Source of the DNA: Megamerina dolium
Taxonomy: Eukaryota > Arthropoda > Insecta > Diptera > Megamerinidae
Reading direction: 5' to 3'
DNA: 64,000 bases
Assembly: GCA_963854835.1 (NCBI GenBank)
Contig: OY978526.1
Span: 89,931,846 to 89,995,845 of the forward strand
The notes beneath the pieces are model-generated. The model did no database searches and was not told where the DNA came from. It was given only the letters and a program-made list of their open reading frames with translations. Each line of letters opens with the position of its first letter. The stretch's first letter is position 1. Positions 12,290 to 24,100 of this stretch are shown piece by piece. The position numbers were made by a program, and so were the translations under genes.

Positions 12290-12960
12290 AGGGTATTTAT
12301 TAATCATGTTGGGACAATCACTTTAGTTGAAAAACGACGCTTTAATCTCTTTTGGGTCGATATTTCCATCGAGGGAAGTTGTTTCATGTCTTTATTTTCA
12401 TGTGCGAGCAGCATATTTGTATGGCTTATACTTGATTCTCATATGTAGTGTTCTATCAGCTTGACATCTAAATCTTTGTGAATATCATGGTTACTGATGT
12501 ACCATGGTGCCTTTACGATTGTTCTTAATATTTTAGATTGTAGTTTTTGCAATCCTCATTACTGATCTTGTCAACTAATACCATTGAAGCATGTTAACAT
12601 CAAATTAACGAGAATTGTACTCCGTTTTAGAAATAAGGTCTTCTTTTTTTTTTATTAAAAATAATATTTCATGGTCTGTCTGATCTGTGGATTCAAGTTG
12701 TACTCGTATATATTGCTTCATTGCAAAAGGATGAAGCTTCAGCAATAATATGGTGCTGTAGCCTTGTTGCGTGCTTAGCAGCGATTAGATTTATGATATC
12801 TGCGACTTTTCACATACATAGGTCTCTATTTAGATCGTCGTTCCTTGCATTACACAGAGCGTTAACGATGCCTCGAAGCACCTTATTTTGAAAACTCTAG
12901 ATAACTTCAACATTGGAGTTTGCAGTACATCCTCATAATTGGATTTTGCAAATTGATTTG
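12290..12960 (-). pseudogene. Decayed non-LTR retrotransposon ORF2 C-terminus
   Basis: Minus-strand frames with many stops give LQKLQSKILRTIVKAPWYIS and HDIHKDLDVKLIE. These match the C-terminal block of jockey/I-type non-LTR polymerases (Arg-Thr-Ile-x-x-Ala-Pro-Trp-Tyr ... His-Lys/Arg-Asp-Leu). A T/A-rich stretch interrupts it near 12,640. Only the family-level call is safe. Confidence 0.65.
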
Positions 12961-13239
12961 TTTTGTTGCTTTGCTTTTATATAAAATATTTTTTTTTCTT
13001 TTTTTTATTATATTATGTTATATTAATTTTTGTATTATTACTTTGTATTATAAATATGTTGACAAGTGCTGTAACGCAAACCTTTAGTTGTTGCACTAGG
13101 ATGTAAGGAAGTAAATAAATAAATAAAATAAATAAATAAAATAAAAAAATACAAAAATATAATAAAATATTTTGAAGTGATTGGAGCAGGAGCGAATATG
13201 CCTTCTAAAGAGCTTTTTTTATGCAAAAATGCTAGTGAG

Positions 13240-13585
13240 CTAGTGAACGAAGTGATCTGTATGAGCTGTACGCTGACATTGACATAGTCAGGCGAATCAA
13301 AATCCAGTGGCTGCGCTGGCTGGGTCATGTCGAGCGAGTGGAAGAAGACGCTCCAGCGAAGAGGGTATTTAATTCGCCACCCGCTGGAGAACGCAGAAGA
13401 AAAGGAAGACCAGACTTCCGTTGGAAGGACCAAGTGTTGGGTAACCTGGCAGCGCTTGGAATATCCAAATGGCGCCAGCAAGCGAAGAACAGAGACGGCT
13501 GGCGCCGCATTATATGTTCGGCCTAAATCGATCATCGGTTGTTATGGCTACATAAGATGAAGAAGAAACGAAATGAACAAACAAT
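13240..13585 (+). pseudogene. Non-LTR retrotransposon RT 3' fragment, family 1 copy B
   Basis: Encodes WLRWLGHVERVEEDAPAKRV, then GRPDFRWKDQVLGNLAALGI and GWRRIICSA followed by a stop. The sequence continues into 'CGGCCTAAATCGATCATCGG' and an (AAG)-rich end, the same 3' terminus as the copy at 45,950-46,530. It is 5' truncated, as is usual for target-primed insertions, and the coding part retained here is intact. Confidence 0.8.
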
Positions 13586-14099
13586 TTCATATCAATCAGC
13601 AAATTTTTTCCAAAACTTTTTCACAATATAATGTCTAATATTAAAAAATGTATATATTTGTTATTTTATAGAATTGGATACATTCGGCATTCGTTTAATC
13701 GCATTCGTTTAATCGTTTAATCGAACGCATCTTTTTATGCTCATTGAAAGATTTTCGAAAAATTTTCGAAAATATAAGAAGAAGAAAAGAATTATTTTAA
13801 ATATATTCATAAACAAAAATGTTATGAAAGAAATTCATCACCATTTCTCAGTAGGAGATTGTGGTCATAAGAGGATAATGCTATAAAAGTGCTTAAGAAT
13901 TGAAGAATATATATCAGCTGGCCAGGAACACTCTAAGTATAAGAAATCGTAGCAAAGAATCATAAAAGTTTCAGTCCTACAGGAATTTTCTTTTCATAAA
14001 AAAATGTATTTGAGGAGTGACTTAGCAAAATGTGTTAAATCCGATCTCCCAAAATTTTGCGGACTTCTTTAGTTCAACTTATTCAACAGAAACTTACAG

Positions 14100-15590
14100 A
14101 AACTTTAACAGAAACTTAGCTGCATTACGCATGCCCTTCATAACTCCTGAAGCGGCATCTTAAAATTTTGAAAACATCATATTTAGCTGGACCTGACAAG
14201 ATTCCTGTTTATATTTGAAGGACCTGTGCTGATTTCGTATTTTTCGTATGTTTCACTTCAGCTTGGGTATTTCCCTAGTAAGTTGAAAGGAATAATTCCT
14301 AATTCCTGTTATTACTGCACAACTGGTTTTATCTATAAAATCTGCAATAACTTTGGGTCAGATTGGTGTCTTGAAAGGAAAATTCACAATAACAAATCTG
14401 CTTGAATTTTCAACCAGTGTAATTTATGGTTTTGCTCACGGCCTCAAACTGATGTAGTTTACATTCTGTCAAATAAGTACCCGGAAATCGGAAATTCTCA
14501 TTTTTAATTTTCCCTCTGAGAATATTTCAAAAAAAATTTTTCCAACGCACACAAAAGGTTGACTTGTTCCTAATGACGCCGTAACCAAACTAAATGACAC
14601 ATAGCAATAAAAATTCACAGAATAGTGGCTGACAGTTGTGCCAACCTGGGAAAAATTTTTTTTTGAAATATTCTCAGAGGGAAAATTAAAAATGAGAATT
14701 TCCGGGTACTTATTTGACAGAATGTATACTGACTTTTGATAAGGTAAATCATCATTTATTATTTATCTCATCGTACTCCTAAAGTTCTATTCAAAATTGC
14801 GATTTCGAAAAATATAACTGTTGCTTCTGATGTTTCCCAGAGCAGCCACCTGGGTCCAGTTCTTTTCTTACTCTTCATAAACGATTTTCCGTCGGCTATT
14901 ACTCACTCAACTGTTTTGATGTTTGCAGATGACAGTTTGATTAAAATTCTCTTTCAAACTTGAGCTCATAAAATCTAATGGTACTTAATTTAGATAAATA
15001 CAAGCTTATGAGACAACCTTTTTTTTATTCGATTTCGCTCTATGGCAAACCTTTGATGTGTGTTTTCAACTTTATTAATTCGGGCATCACTATAGATCCT
15101 AAACTACATTTTAATATACATATTAATTTTTGTGTTAATAAGGCGAAGGTCGTACTTTGTTCTTTACGAGATGGTCCAGGGAATTTAACTAACTCTCTAT
15201 AATTTACTTATTCGTCCTATTCTGGAGTAAGCTTATACTGTTTGGAGTTCCCAATATAGGCGTTACATTAACAATTTAGAATCTGTCCAGAAGCAGTTTA
15301 ATTTATTTGCTTTGCTTTAAAGTTAAAGTTAAGTAAGAAGCATGTGCAACGACTTTAATAACAACTATTCGTATGTTGATTATCCCATTTCTTTGCATGC
15401 CTGTGCATTTTTGGTCCGTTTGTAATAACTTCCTACTTCAGCTCCTCGTGCTCACAACAGCTGGGCTGTTGCTGATCGGTCACGCATTGCGTACGTTACG
15501 CGGACCTTCGGTAGGTTTATCTGGGAGAAAGTTTTTCATTTGGGGATTTTGCCCATATCGTTTCATTCACTTTAGTCTGTAGAACAATTT
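14100..15590 (+). pseudogene. Decayed non-LTR retrotransposon RT with FADD motif
   Basis: Forward frames with several stops recapitulate a jockey/CR1-like reverse transcriptase: LAGPDKIP (SGPDGIP block), PQTDVVYTDF then VNHH, SHLGPVLFLLFINDFPSAI, the catalytic FADD at about 14,915-14,928, SGITIDPKLHFNIHINF, and a degenerate PILE.A.TVWS-QYRRYI..ESVQKQF. The usual GVPQG is DVSQS, so the palm motif is damaged. A 263-bp MITE splits the frame at 14,462-14,724. Without it the frame reads DVVYTDF. Confidence 0.8.
14462..14724. mobile_element. 263-bp TA-flanked MITE with ~75-bp inverted repeats
   Basis: The ends are inverted copies: 'CATTCTGTCAAATAAGTACC' from 14,462, and its complement ending at 14,724. 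The match runs on through 'TTTTAATTTTCCCTCTGAG' to the poly-A/T stretch, with one 7-bp indel. TA dinucleotides flank both sides (14,460-14,461 and 14,725-14,726). Removing the element and one TA restores GTA GTT TAT ACT GAC in the host retrotransposon. This fits a Tc1/mariner-type non-autonomous element. Confidence 0.9.
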
Positions 15591-15639
15591 CGCCAAATTT
15601 CAAATGTCTAGTTCTAGTTAATGAAAACAAGTTTTTTTT

Positions 15640-16690
15640 TTCGCAAAGTTATATTTATACCTCATTATAGTTGCCTTCGATAGCAATACACTTGGCATAG
15701 TGAGTTTCCAACATTTCGATGCCTTTTATGTACTACGAAACATCCAAGCCTTCAAAATACACCTCGGTTGGAGCGATGCCTTCCTCATTCGATCTGAATA
15801 TATTTCCCTGAAACCAAAACTTGAGGTTTGGAAACAAATAATAGTCGCTGGGAGCCAAGCCTGGAGAATACGGTGGGTGAGTATTCAATTCAAATCGTAA
15901 TTGGTCCAATTTGAATATAGCTTTCAAAAACGTGTGTGGCACTTAAAGCCGCGAAGGGGTCTTTGGCCGAGCTTTTCTTCCATTACTGTTATGCGTGTTA
16001 AATTTTAGACAGTATTAGAAGGGACCTACTTATTTAAGCCGGTTTCGGACGGCAGAACTCTTACAACATCACTTTTTCTGAGCTTTGTCACAGAGTTCTT
16101 TTAGAAGCTTTTCCATGGATACCGTTCGAAAGAAAAATCTTTTCGATATTAAATTTATTATGCTTCAGCAAAGACGTGTCTTCCGGAGCATTATCATAAT
16201 GTCACATTACTTTTTTCTTCGCCATATGAGGCGGTTTCTTCCCTTTATTTCGTCAATCAGTTTAACCAATAACGCTGCATAATAGGCCCCTTGTGACTGT
16301 TCTTCCCTTCTGTACATCCCAAAAAACGGAGGCCAAAATTTTCCCTGCCGACCATTGGTCCTTTGGTCACCTTTGGTGGGCTTTCGTGGCGTTCTAGCCA
16401 CACTGCAGACTGTCTATTGAACTCAGTCGACGGTCAGCAAACCCGCGGCCCACGGCCCAGTCAACTTACGCAACTCCGCTTTTCCATCATTCAAAACGAT
16501 TCGATGCACTTGCTTGATGTGATTTTTCTACTTTTTTTTAATACACTAAGCCACCGATAAACTATTGCTCTTAAAGGAATAAATATAGGATAACATTCCT
16601 GCAACCATTGCAATGATTGTTCGGAAGTATTTCCCATCAAAAAGCCATGTTTGATCAAGATGCGATATCTCATTTTTTCCATTATTTTTA
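15640..16690 (-). pseudogene. Mariner transposase pseudogene split by a SINE
   Basis: On the minus strand the N-terminus (about 16,680-16,495) reads MEKMRYRILIKHGFLMG ... CYP, a mariner HTH start. A central part (about 16,400-16,180) has FFGMYRREEQ, YYAALLVKLIDEIK and a frameshifted remnant of the DNAP motif. The C-terminal part (15,940-15,650) has YSPGLAPSDYYLFPNLKFW. Active mariners have SPDLAPSDY, so the catalytic-region Asp is replaced by Gly. A SINE sits at 15,936-16,169. Several frameshifts make it inactive. Confidence 0.85.
15936..16169 (-). repeat. tRNA-derived SINE, copy 4 (5'-truncated, tail type A)
   Basis: Minus-strand SINE body and type-A tail ('GTGGCACTTAAAGCC' at its 3' end on the plus strand), lacking the tRNA-like head. 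It is flanked by near-identical 10-bp repeats, AAAAACGTGT (15,926-15,935) and AAAGACGTGT (16,170-16,179), which look like the target-site duplication. It is inserted within the mariner relic. Confidence 0.85.
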
Positions 16691-16699
16691 ATAGTAGTA

Positions 16700-17529
16700 G
16701 TAGTAGTAGTAGTGAGACTTTTCTCCCACTGAACATTTTAAACATTTTCAAAAAAGAAATTTATTTTTCTAAGTTCTTAAATTCCTATACATATGTATGT
16801 GTACATGCCACTCATATATTAGTCATATTTATACTTTTTTTTTCCTCTCAATTTAAAAATTTCAAATTTATGTAGTACGAAAATAACATATTTACCGCAA
16901 TTACCTACTAAATAACTAATTGTATATCTACCTTCACATATTTATATACATATACAATATTAAATATATAAATATATGTATATATGTACATATAAAAATT
17001 GTTGTATGCGATTCCGTTTAGGCTTTCATCCTATTGTTTGGATGATTACATATATAAATGTCCTTGTCTGACGTTTACGTTCGTTATGCCCCACAATGAG
17101 ACACATTTGTCAAGGTATGTCACCATAAAAAAACAGAGGGGTACTTCTATTGAGTGGATTTAATTGTGAATTAAGTCTTTATTGTCAATGTGAGAGTACA
17201 TGGGAAGGTCTAGCACAGAACATCCTATTCTCTGTCTTTCACATTCCACTACATTCTAAGTATTTGTTTGTCTTTAGCAAAATGTGATCGAAATTTGAAT
17301 ATGTGTACTGAACGAAAAAATCGAATAAATATTATAATATATATTCTTGTAAGAAAAATCTTATCCAAAAAATGATGTTGCCTTAAATGCAAAACTTTAA
17401 AATCACAGAATTATCCATGATTGCAATTTCCTTGAAGTCAACTAAACTTCATGGTATTTTATTTTATAAAATCTGAGGAATATTACATGTAGGGTATTTA
17501 GTTTAAAAAAAACTGATAATTTGCTTTTA
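16700..17529. other. AT-rich spacer
   Basis: No gene recognised. A (TAG)n run of eight units sits at about 16,692-16,714, overlapping the edge of the mariner relic. Several ATATGTATAT tracts follow. Confidence 0.6.
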
Positions 17530-18215
17530 CGAGGGCGGTCCCAGAAAACACAACAAATTTGGGAAAATTCTTTGTTTCTCAATAAAGGCTCCTTTTAGCT
17601 CTATACACTTTTCCCAGCGATATTCTATAGCTTGGATACCCTGTTTATAGTATGAACTGTCTAGCTCATTAAAATTAGTCTTCTACCGCTTCTAGTCTTC
17701 TACCGCAGACTCCACCTCTTCATTGTTTGCAAATCTTCTACCACCAAGCCATTTTTCCAACATTGGAAATAGAAAATAATCCAAAGGAGCTAAATGTGGC
17801 GAATAAGGTGTGTGATTGATTGTTTTTCCTTTTTGAAGATAATCAATAAAAATTATCCCACGTGCATCCCAAAAAACAGAGGCCGTAACCTTGCCTGCAG
17901 ATGGAACTGTCTTCGCCTTCTTTGGACACTTCGCCTTCTTTGCAGACTCCACAGAATAGAATCTAGTTCGGCTTCAATATTCGTTGGACTGAGACCTTTC
18001 AAATGAAAGTATTGAATTACATAACGGTGACCAATTTTTTCCATGTTTACAAATTCACTGAAATCGTTAACTTTCGATGGCTCAAAAAAAAATATTTAAC
18101 AACGTGGCGCCTTGAAACTTAAAGCATATGTTTTATAAGGTTGCCACTTTTCACCAAAGTAATTTTTTTCAAACTACTGACGCCATCTATATGGGTAGTT
18201 CTGTGACCGCCCTCG
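17530..18215 (-). mobile_element. Internally deleted mariner with intact ends
   Basis: The terminal inverted repeats are CGAGGGCGGTCCCAGAA at 17,530 and the complement of CGAGGGCGGTCACAGAA ending at 18,215, with one mismatch in 17. TA flanks both ends. The minus strand encodes SAGKVTASVFWDARGIIFID, then KGKTINHTPYSPHLAPLDYF. The segment that normally carries the second Asp is missing between KTIN and TPYSP, and SPDLAP has become SPHLAP. At 686 bp it is about half of a full mariner and cannot be autonomous. Confidence 0.9.
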
Positions 18216-18309
18216 TAATTCAATGTAATATTATAATTTTGTTTTAATTCAAAGTACGTAACATTTTCAGATAATTGCAGCTGTATCTCGTAAATAACAG
18301 CTCTAATAT

Positions 18310-19040
18310 TGTTTTTGGGTGCTTCAATATTTGCTGGAGCATTGTCGTAGACTTTATCTGCAACGTAACGACATAGAAAAAAGTCTAATGATGTTAAGTC
18401 GAACGATCTCGGCGGCCACTCGAAGTCTCCATTTCGAGAAATTTCACGTAATGCTGAAAATAAACGTCTTGCACATCAATAGCAATAATTTCAACCAGCA
18501 AAAAATCAGTTCATATCATTCGGTAACGCAATACATTCACTGAAACGATCGCACCAGCATCATTTTCAAAAAAAAATAATATGACTCAATGACACCGCTA
18601 CTCCAAAAACCGCAGCAAACTGTCACTCTTTGTGGAAGGAGAGGTTGTTCGACCATTTCTCTTGGGGTTTCGGAGCCCCAGTTATGACAGTTTTACTTAT
18701 TCACGTACCCAGCAAGATAAAAATGAGCCTCATCACTTAGAATAATTTTATTTGAGAAATCGCGATCTTCCTCATGCATTTCCAATACCCAATCAGTGAA
18801 GGTACGGGATTTTCCATGGTCTTAGGGCTTTAATGCACGGTGCAAAATGGCTTTGGATAGGTCCAATTCCTGTGATCGTCTCGAAATTGACAAACCTGGG
18901 TTATCGGCCACACTATCAGCTACAACTGCGATATTTTCAGTTGACCTATCCGAACAAGAACAAGTTGGATTCTCTACATCACTAACTTGTCCGAGAGTTT
19001 CAATTTATCGATTGATGCGCTTGATGATGGCTAAAAACGC
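18310..19040 (-). pseudogene. Second DDE transposase relic (FSDEAHF type)
   Basis: Fragmented minus-strand frames give LSDEAHFYLAGYV, ETPREMVEQP, FFENDAGAIVSVN and RSFDLTSLDFF plus ADKVYDNAPANIEA. This is the same transposase group as 5,803-6,640 but a different, more decayed copy. The motif containing the second Asp cannot be read. It lies about 95 bp from the deleted mariner. Confidence 0.7.
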
Positions 19041-19689
19041 TCCGCGCATCTATTTAATTTAGAAAACTTAGGTTTTTTTCTCTGTGTAAAAAATTCTTAT
19101 TTTATGACATTAAGTGAACTGCTTGCTATATACGTATGATAATTTTTGTATTTTTATTTATTTATGTAACTATTAAGCCTTTTTGTTTATTATTTCATAA
19201 CCTTTTCATATATGAAAATCTGTCATTGAGGTGTCAAGGTAATTGCAATTGACAATGATTTTGAATTGATTTCATTCCGCTATTTTTTTTTTTTTTGGTG
19301 ATCACAAGTTATCACATAGTTAATATAGGTGCATAGATATTTTTTATTTACTTATTTTTTTTTTTATCAATGTCATGACCCTGCAACAACGTCAAGCCTA
19401 CTGCGTTAAATCTTGTTCAAGGGTACAAAATGTATTTAGTCGTTTTTAGTTAAGTTAGATATACATTTTGTTCGATTATTAGTTCAGTGGAAAACATGGT
19501 CAACATCACAATACGAATATCATTCTTATACAGTGGTTATCTTAAAGTTTTGTACTACACCGAACTAGTAATCGGACAAAATTAAAATTTTTGCAGTTAT
19601 TAACAGGCATTTTTTAGGAGAAAATATTTGATTTTTTTGACGGATATTCAAGGTTTAATTTTAAATTATAATAATAGGCTTCCTCAAAG

Positions 19690-19990
19690 CCCTAAAATAG
19701 GTGTTCGCTTCATAGATGAGCTCTAATTCAAGCTATTCTCCCATTTTTATCGTGGACCTGTGCGCCGGTGCGTTGTCATGGTGGAATAACACTTTGTTTC
19801 TAACCAAATTCTGTCGCTTTTGGTTCAAATCATAGCCGTTCATTAAGATAATCGAAGTGAATGAAACCAGATGCATCCCAAAAAACTATTGCCATAACCT
19901 TGTTGGCTGACAAATTCACTTGGACCTTGTTTGATGCACGGTCTAAGAGTACAGATCCTATGGATAATGGACACGTTCAGTCTACTGTCA
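19690..19990 (-). pseudogene. Short mariner transposase fragment
   Basis: The minus strand gives VMAIVFWDASGFIHFDYLNE and, after a frameshift, VIPPRQRTGAQVHDKNG, which in the neighbouring frame is HHDNAPAHRSTIKMGE. These are the mariner central domain and the second-Asp motif. The rest is missing. Confidence 0.65.
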
Positions 19991-20235
19991 CGGCCGCACG
20001 TAGCAATCTAAAGGGCTAACCTCGGATCAATAAAATATTTTAACCCGTTATAACTCACTCGTTCACTCACTCACATCAATAACAACAACAATATTTGGTA
20101 CAGAGGCTAATATTGTTTTGAGCTACTATTTAATGTAGCTCCCATACAAACTCACTGCTACGAACCTCAATATTTTCATCCTCCGAGTTAGGTAATTTGA
20201 CATAATTTACGAAATATAAGAATTAAATACTTACC

Positions 20236-21110
20236 TATGTGGCCATTACAACAGAAAATCGATTTAGGCCGAATCTAGCATGCTTCACCAGCCAACTCCT
20301 TCTTTTGCTAGCTGGCTCCAGTTAGAGATTCCAAGCGCTGGCAGGCTCTCTAGAACTTGGTCTTTCCATCGGAGATTGGGTCTGCCTCTTCTACGTCGTA
20401 CACTAGCGCGTTCCGAATATAACACCTTCTTAGCCGGAGCGTGTTCTTCCATTCGCTCGACATGACCTAGCAAGTGCAGCCACTGAATTTTAATGCGCTT
20501 TACTATGTCGGTGTTGGCATACAGCTCATACAGCTCATACTTTTACCTTATTTTGATACTCACCACCAACGCATATAGGACCAAAAATCTTGCGTAGGAG
20601 TTTTCTCTCGAGAATTCCGAGCATTCTCTCAACTGAGACGCAAATTGTCTAAGCTTCGGCACCATATGTGGTTCTAGTTTCTCGAGAGAGAGAGAGCTCG
20701 ACTTCTCAATTGCTTACTTAGCCCAAAATGGCACCTGTTAGCAAGAGTGATCCTTTGCAATATCTCCAGGCTGACGTCATTACTGGTGTTAATGCTGGTT
20801 CCAAAATAGACAAAGTCCATCACTACTTCAAAAGCATAGTTATCAAAAGTGACGTTGACCGTAGGACACTTTCGAACTCTGAGAATGCTGCACTGACTGC
20901 TCGCGTACTCATGCCGATTATATCAATGTCATCGGCATACGCCAACAGCATGACACTTGTTGAAGATAGTGTCATTATATCGTAGAACAGAAGCTCGTAT
21001 TATTTTCTTCATAAAAAAATTGAGGAACTCACACGATAACGAATCACCTGTCTAAAACTCCGTTCGGTGTCAAACGGCGGGGGAGAGATCCTTCCCACTT
21101 TTCACTACAC
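20236..21110 (-). pseudogene. Non-LTR retrotransposon RT, family 1 copy C with YADD
   Basis: From right to left on the minus strand: an RT block around 21,030-21,110 (GFRQ-like with LSC), the catalytic YADDIDIIG (complement of 20,914-20,939), TLANRCHFGLSKQLR, then WLGHVERMEEHAPAKKVL, GRPNLRWKDQVLESLPALGI and a 'CGGCCTAAATCGA' 3' end. Stops and frameshifts break it, for example after YADD. It ends only about 80 bp upstream of the channel gene start codon. Confidence 0.8.
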
Positions 21111-21193
21111 AACAAAAGTAAAACTCAAAATATGATTGAAAATATAACATTAAATTGATTACAATATACTCTTTTCTCTCTCATATTTTAGTG

Positions 21194-24100
21194 ATGGAAT
21201 ACCAGATCTTCCTGTTAGTTATATTCTCAATATGCTTAGAAAAGTTTACCAATGGCGAATTTCAGTAAGTAACTTACAAAATTTTCATTTGACTTGCAAA
21301 CATATATATTAACGTAACGTATAACTTGTTTGTTCCCAATTATAGACAAAGTTTAGCAATTACGGATATTCTACCAGAAGATATTAAACGCTATGATAAA
21401 ATGCGACCACCCAAGAAAGATGGACAACCGACTATCGTTTATTTTCATGTCACTGTCATGGGTCTCGATTCGATCGATGAGAACTCAATGACTTATGTCG
21501 CAGATGTTTTCTTCGCACAAACATGGAAAGATCATCGATTACGTCTACCAGAAAATATGACAACCGAATATCGATTACTCGAAGTCGATTGGCTGAAGAA
21601 TATGTGGCGTCCAGATTCATTTTTCAAAAATGCCAAATCAGTGACATTTCAAACGATGACAATTCCCAATCATTATATGTGGTTGTATAAGGACAAAACC
21701 ATACTGTACATGGTTAAGCTGACATTGAAACTGTCGTGTATTATGAATTTCGCCATTTACCCACACGATACACAGGAATGTAAATTACAAATGGAAAGTT
21801 GTAAGTACTTATTGAATGAATGATATGTAAAGCAGTGTACTTTTAAAACTACTGCAAAAATATACTTTTCTCTGCAGTATCACACACCACAGACGATATG
21901 ATCTTTCAATGGGATCCCACAACACCGCTTGTGGTCGACGAGAACATTGAATTGCCACAAGTCGCACTTATACGCAATGAAACAGCTGATTGTACGCAAG
22001 TATATTCAACAGGAAATTTCACTTGTTTAGAGGTGATATTTACGTTGAAACGGCGTCTGGTCTATTATGTTTTCAATACATACATTCCCACATGTATGAT
22101 CGTTATCATGTCATGGGTCTCATTTTGGATTAAACCGGAAGCAGCTCCAGCACGCGTTACACTCGGAGTTACTTCTCTACTGACACTATCAACGCAGCAT
22201 GCAAAATCGCAGTCTTCATTACCGCCAGTATCCTATTTAAAGGCGGTCGATGCCTTCATGTCCGTCTGTACGGTGTTCGTGTTTATGGCTCTAATGGAAT
22301 ATTGTCTCATAAATATCGTCCTTAGTGATACACCAATACCAAAACCGATAGCATATCCACCGAAACCGGTGCCGGAAGCAGCCAAAAAGGAACCGGATCC
22401 GCCAGCTGCACCAGCGCCAAAGCCAGTACCCGATGAGAAAATTGAGAAAATTGAAAAAATTTTTGATGAGATGACCAAAAATAAACGGGTAATTTTACTA
22501 CAAATTTTTTCTTATGGTATCGTATAGATATATATAGAGATTACACTGATTGTACTTTTGCAAACATTTGTCTTATTGGGTGCGTAAGTATATTTTAACG
22601 GATTTTTGCTGAGTTTGATACTTTATTTTTAAAAATTGATCAAATATATATTTATATGTTTTATTCAAAGTATTGTAGCAGTTGTAGTAAAACTTCCCAT
22701 CCGCTATTTTTCAAGTAGATTTTAACAGGTTGCACAACATGTGGACGAGTATTATCATGGTGGAAAATCAATTACTTGTGCCTGGTCGCACATTTCGCTG
22801 CTTTTTCGTTCAATGGTCAATTCAATTTGATGAGCTGTTGTCGGAAGCTTTCTCCGTTTTTAGCAGCTGATAATACATATATCATACCCTTCTAATTCCA
22901 CCAAATTCACAGCATCACCTTCCAATTATGAATATTCAATTTTGGAGCCCTTTTAGGTGCTAAAGCTCTCACTTTAAATGCCAAAAATGACTTATTGCGG
23001 TCGGGATTGTGGTACTAGATCCATTTTTCATCACTGGTAACAATACGATGCAATGAGCTAATGAAAAAATGGGCCCTGCAGGAAAATACAAAAGTCAAAA
23101 TATTCCTGTAACATTTAAGAAATTGTTCATTCAACTGCCAATTCGGTTTTTCAACTACCGATTTTTGGTTCAACTACCCGTTATTTCAGGCTCTGCTTTG
23201 TAGCATTGAAGCAGCATTGCAGACATGCAATATCATCTTTGATGTCTCTATCCCTTTCTGTGGATCATACCCATGTTTTTAAGACGCAGTGAAATGGTTT
23301 ATCGAGTCGCCCCATAGTTTCAGCAAGCTCCTTTTGATTGTGAAACTGGTCGTTGTCCAAAAAAGTCTCCAATTTATCGTATTCAAACTTTGCTGGTCAT
23401 CACTCTCGCTCTTTATCGCTTGTCATTAAATCACAACTCTTGAACAGTCTAAACCAAAATTCACAAGTTGAAAGTAATAGAGTGTTTTCTCCATAAACTT
23501 CACAAAAGCCTTCTATGGGTATCAGGACACAACGGAATTGAGGGCAATGAAGTGGCGGAAGAAGTAGCGAGAGCTGACTCGTCTTTTCCACTGACAGGCC
23601 TTGAGCCTTTCTGCGGTATAAGCTGGGCATCGGCCAAAGCAATAATAGAAAAACATAGCTTGATATCCGCCAAGCGAAAACCCTCATCAGCTTTGATACA
23701 GCTTTTGACAGATTTAGTCTTAGCAGAACAAATCTACGCCTAGTAACCGGCTATCTCTCAGGACATAACTGGTTAAAGTACCACCTCCACAAATGACACG
23801 GAGTGTAAACTCTGTCTGTAGGAGGATGAAACATTGATCTAAACTCTTTCCAATTTTAATTATTTGGCAACCCGAATTTATATTTCAAAACAATATTTTG
23901 ACCAAACAGTTGAATTTATAGTAGCTTTCATTGAAACATATTTATATTCTATAGGTTGTTCATAGTACAAGACGTGTTGTGCGGCCGCCACTTGATGCCG
24001 ACGGTCCATGGATACCAAGACAGGAGTCGCGTATCATTTTAACACCGACCATCGCACCACCACCACCACCGCCACCACCAGAGCCAGAACTACCCAAACC

